A stretch of 47,174 nucleotides of DNA from positions 1 through 47,174 of the forward strand of contig NZ_AUII01000032.1 of assembly GCF_000423625.1 (NCBI RefSeq), in the 5' to 3' direction. The first letter of the stretch is position 1. Each line of letters begins with the position of its first letter. The translations under genes and the position numbers were made by a program. Shown one piece after another: positions 44,765-47,174 of the stretch. The notes under the pieces were generated by a model. The model did not search any database, was not told the origin of the DNA, and saw nothing but the letters and a program-made list of their open reading frames with translations. Source of the DNA: Pseudonocardia asaccharolytica DSM 44247 = NBRC 16224 (GTDB lineage Bacteria; Actinomycetota; Actinomycetes; Mycobacteriales; Pseudonocardiaceae).

Positions 44765-46147
44765 TCATCCGTGGAACGGCGCGCCGTAGGCCTTCGACAT
44801 GATCGAGTGCCCCAGGCCGTTCTGCGCGTTGCCGTCTCTGGGCATCGCGGCCAGCTCGCCCGGCCGCTGCGCCGCGGCCAGCGCCTGGTCCAGATCCCAG
44901 ATGATGTCGTCCACGTCCTCGATGCCGATGGAGACCCGGATCATCTCCGGCCCGATCCCGGCCGCCCGCAGGTCGTCGTCGGACAGCTGCTGGTGAGTCG
45001 TGGACGCAGGGTGGATGACCAGCGACTTGGCGTCACCGACGTTGGCCAGGTGGCTGAACAGCTGGACGGACTCGATGAACTTCCGGCCGGCCTCGCGGCC
45101 GCCCTTGATCCCGAAGGTGAAGATCGAGCCCGCGCCCTTGGGCAGGTACTTCTTCGACAGATCGTGGTACGGGTTGTTCTTCAGCCCCGGGAAGTTGACG
45201 TACTCCACGTCCGGGTGCTGCTCGAGGAACTCCGCCACGGTCTGCGCGTTCTGCACGTGCCGATCCATGCGCACGTGCAACGTCTCCAGGCCCTGAAGCA
45301 TCAGCCACGCCACCTGGGGCGCCATCATCGGGCCGTAGTCGCGCAGCATCTCCGCGCGGCACTTCAACAGCCAGCTGAAGTCACCGAAGTACTCGAAGAA
45401 CTTCAGGTTGTTGTAGCCCTTGGCCGGCTCGGTCATCCCCGGGAACTTCCCGTTGTCCCAGGGGAAGCGACCGGCGTCGACGATCACGCCACCGAGCGCG
45501 GTGCCGTGGCCGCAGATGAACTTGGTGGCCGAGTGCAGGACGATGTCCGCACCCCACTCCAGCGGGTTGCACAGGTAGGGCGAGGCAAAGGTGTTGTCGA
45601 TGATGAGCGGCACCCCGACCTCGTGGGCCAGATCGGCGAGCGGCTCGATGTCGACGAGGTCGATCGTCGGGTTGCCCATCACCTCTGCGTAGAAGGCCTT
45701 CGTGTTCGGGGTGACCGCGGCCTTCCACTGCTGCAGGTCCGAAGCGTCGACGAACCGGGCGTTGATCCCGACCTTGCGGAAGGTCACGTCGAACTGCTGG
45801 AAGCTCCCGCCGTATAGGGTGCGGGAGGAGACGAACTCGTCACCCGCTTCCATGAGCGTGAACAATGCGAGGTGCTGGCCCGCCTGGCCGGAGGCGGTGG
45901 CGACGGCCCCGATGCCCTTCTCCAGCGCCGCGACCCGCTCCTCGAACACCGCCGTCGTCGGGTTCATGATCCGGCTGTAGACGTTGCCGAACCGCTGCAG
46001 GGAGAAAAGGTTCGCGGCGTGGTTGGTGTCCTCGAACACGTAGGCGCCGGTCTGGTAGAGCGGCACCGTCCTACTGCCGGTCACCGGATCGGGACGCTGG
46101 CCGGCGTGCACCGCCAGCGTGTCCATACCGTACTGCCTGTCTTCCAT
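44765..46147 (-). CDS. metY: O-acetylhomoserine sulfhydrylase
   Basis: 460 residues, PLP-dependent Cys/Met metabolism family. Opening DTLAVHAGQRPDPVTGSRTV; the PLP lysine is in VLHSATKFICGHGTALGGVI; YSRIMNPTTAVFEERVAALE and the C-terminal HPASTTHQQLSDDDLRAAGI are standard. It uses sulfide (or methanethiol) and O-acetylhomoserine to make homocysteine (or methionine), feeding the SAM cycle and competing with SQR for sulfide. ATG 46147 has GGGAGG 6 bases upstream. It is the first gene of metY-CoA-binding and follows pdxS by 166 bases. Confidence 0.95.
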   Translation of the reverse strand: MEDRQYGMDTLAVHAGQRPDPVTGSRTVPLYQTGAYVFEDTNHAANLFSLQRFGNVYSRIMNPTTAVFEERVAALEKGIGAVATASGQAGQHLALFTLMEAGDEFVSSRTLYGGSFQQFDVTFRKVGINARFVDASDLQQWKAAVTPNTKAFYAEVMGNPTIDLVDIEPLADLAHEVGVPLIIDNTFASPYLCNPLEWGADIVLHSATKFICGHGTALGGVIVDAGRFPWDNGKFPGMTEPAKGYNNLKFFEYFGDFSWLLKCRAEMLRDYGPMMAPQVAWLMLQGLETLHVRMDRHVQNAQTVAEFLEQHPDVEYVNFPGLKNNPYHDLSKKYLPKGAGSIFTFGIKGGREAGRKFIESVQLFSHLANVGDAKSLVIHPASTTHQQLSDDDLRAAGIGPEMIRVSIGIEDVDDIIWDLDQALAAAQRPGELAAMPRDGNAQNGLGHSIMSKAYGAPFHG

Positions 46148-46313
46148 CGGATACCTCCCAGGGGCGCCGATCCGGCTGCCGGCGGGCTGTGAACCGCCCG
46201 GCGGAGCGGCAATCGGGTCGCCGCCGCCCTACGTCGCAGGGATCATCTACCTGGACCGGAGACTACGGGTGGAACCTTCTTGAAACCTCCGTCGTGGCCG
46301 CACGCAGAGCGTT
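46148..46313 (-). other. pdxS-metY intergenic region
   Basis: 166 bases, likely with the metY promoter. Imperfect GC stems such as CGGGCGG/CCCGCCG are present near 46180-46205. I searched for a SAM-IV core, which often precedes actinobacterial met genes, and found none that I would defend. Confidence 0.4.
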
Positions 46314-47174
46314 CTACCAGCCGCGATCGGCGTAGCGCTGCTCGGTCGGCAGATCCGGGATGTTGATCCCCACCATCGCCTCCCCCAACCCCCGCGACAC
46401 CTTCGCCAACACATCCGGATCGTCGTAGAACGTGGTGGCCTTCACGATCGCCGCCGCCCGCTGCGCCGGATCCCCCGACTTGAAGATGCCCGACCCCACG
46501 AACACCCCCTCCGCACCCAACTGCATCATCATCGCCGCATCCGCCGGCGTCGCGATCCCCCCCGCGGTGAACAACACCACCGGCAACCGCCCCGCCCGGG
46601 CCACCTCGGCCACCAACTCCACCGGCGCGGCCCACGCCTTGGCCGCCCCGAACAACTCCGCCCCGTCCAACCCGCCCAACCGGCGAATCTCCCCCCGGAT
46701 CGCCCGCATGTGCCGGGTCGCCTCCACGATGTTCCCGGTCCCGGCCTCCCCCTTCGACCGGACCATCGCCGCCCCCTCGGCGATCCGCCGCAACGCCTCC
46801 CCCAGATTCGTCGCCCCACACACGAACGGCACCGTGAACGCCCACTTGTCGATGTGATGCGCCTCGTCCGCCGGGGTCAACACCTCCGACTCATCCACGT
46901 AATCCACCCCGAGCGCCTGCAGCACCTGCGCCTCGACGAAATGCCCGATCCGCGCCTTGGCCATCACCGGGATCGACACCGCCTCCACGATCCCGGCGAT
47001 CATGTCCGGATCACTCATCCGGGCCACCCCACCCTGCGCCCGGATATCCGCCGGCACCCGCTCCAAGGCCATCACCGCGACCGCCCCGGCATCCTCGGCG
47101 ATCTTCGCCTGCTCCGGAGTGACCACATCCATGATCACCCCACCCTTGAGCATCTCGGCCATACCGCGCTTGAC
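46314..47174 (-). CDS. pdxS: Pyridoxal 5'-phosphate synthase subunit PdxS, 5' end outside window
   Basis: 287 codons visible; only the first 15-20 residues are missing since [19 protein letters not shown] lies near the normal N-terminus. Key residues: [20 protein letters not shown] with a catalytic lysine, [20 protein letters not shown] with the phosphate loop, and [20 protein letters not shown]. With PdxT (not in this window) it makes PLP from ribose-5-phosphate, glyceraldehyde-3-phosphate and glutamine ammonia. It sits upstream of the PLP enzyme MetY on the same strand. This segment is rich in CCCCC/GGGGG runs compared with its neighbours. Confidence 0.96.
   Translation of the reverse strand, partial: VKRGMAEMLKGGVIMDVVTPEQAKIAEDAGAVAVMALERVPADIRAQGGVARMSDPDMIAGIVEAVSIPVMAKARIGHFVEAQVLQALGVDYVDESEVLTPADEAHHIDKWAFTVPFVCGATNLGEALRRIAEGAAMVRSKGEAGTGNIVEATRHMRAIRGEIRRLGGLDGAELFGAAKAWAAPVELVAEVARAGRLPVVLFTAGGIATPADAAMMMQLGAEGVFVGSGIFKSGDPAQRAAAIVKATTFYDDPDVLAKVSRGLGEAMVGINIPDLPTEQRYADRGW

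Noticed and set aside
46148..46313. SAM-IV or other SAM riboswitch before metY
   Set aside because: The conserved core sequence of the actinobacterial class could not be found here, in the metK leader or in the metX leader. A covariance-model search would settle it.

Overview
High-GC DNA with GTG/TTG starts, strong GGAGG ribosome-binding sites and ATGA/GTGA gene overlaps points to an actinomycete. The gene content (type II sulfide:quinone oxidoreductase, NrfD-type molybdoenzyme, mycothiol-type PIG-L and MscR-like proteins, SARP-like and PucR regulators) fits a Pseudonocardia-like member of the Pseudonocardiaceae. That genus assignment is inference.

Layout. 1-7.3 kb: the 5' two-thirds or more of ctaD (cytochrome oxidase subunit I), a small methyltransferase convergent with a LysR regulator, a decayed transposase, a PIG-L deacetylase, the stump of an acetoacetyl-CoA synthetase, a GntR/UTRA regulator and two DUF202 membrane proteins. 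7.4-12.9 kb: a three-gene operon for a cytoplasm-facing molybdopterin oxidoreductase (fused FeS/NrfD subunit, catalytic subunit, Mrp-type FeS carrier). 12.9-16.8 kb: a scrap zone of TnpB fragments, a broken LuxR regulator and other relics around one intact ArsR-SRPBCC pair with its own operator. 16.8-24.3 kb: moeA-sulP on the minus strand, divergent from tauE and then blaI-M56 peptidase-dsbA-ccdA-small membrane protein. 24.2-25.9 kb: sqr followed by an orphan ectC.

26-47 kb is largely a self-contained S-adenosylmethionine cycle: metK-adenosine kinase-ahcY on the minus strand, a divergent methyltransferase and an SCP2-type thiolase, then (minus strand) metX-yitJ-pucR-3-hydroxyacyl-CoA dehydrogenase-degenerate alcohol dehydrogenase, a 1085-residue BTAD/AAA/TPR regulator, and pdxS-metY-CoA-binding protein. 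Together these genes can make SAM, use it in one methyltransferase, break down SAH, salvage adenosine, remethylate homocysteine from methylene-folate, assimilate sulfide into homocysteine and supply PLP.

The two halves meet at sulfur: the left half handles sulfide/sulfite-type oxidation, Mo-cofactor insertion and sulfur oxyanion transport; the right half fixes sulfide into homocysteine and turns methyl groups over. A shared motif (GGATGTTCGGACA) lies in front of both the molybdoenzyme operon and sqr, and a one-mismatch version of its core precedes the metX leader, suggesting common control. The methyltransferase's substrate is not evident from sequence and is the main open question.
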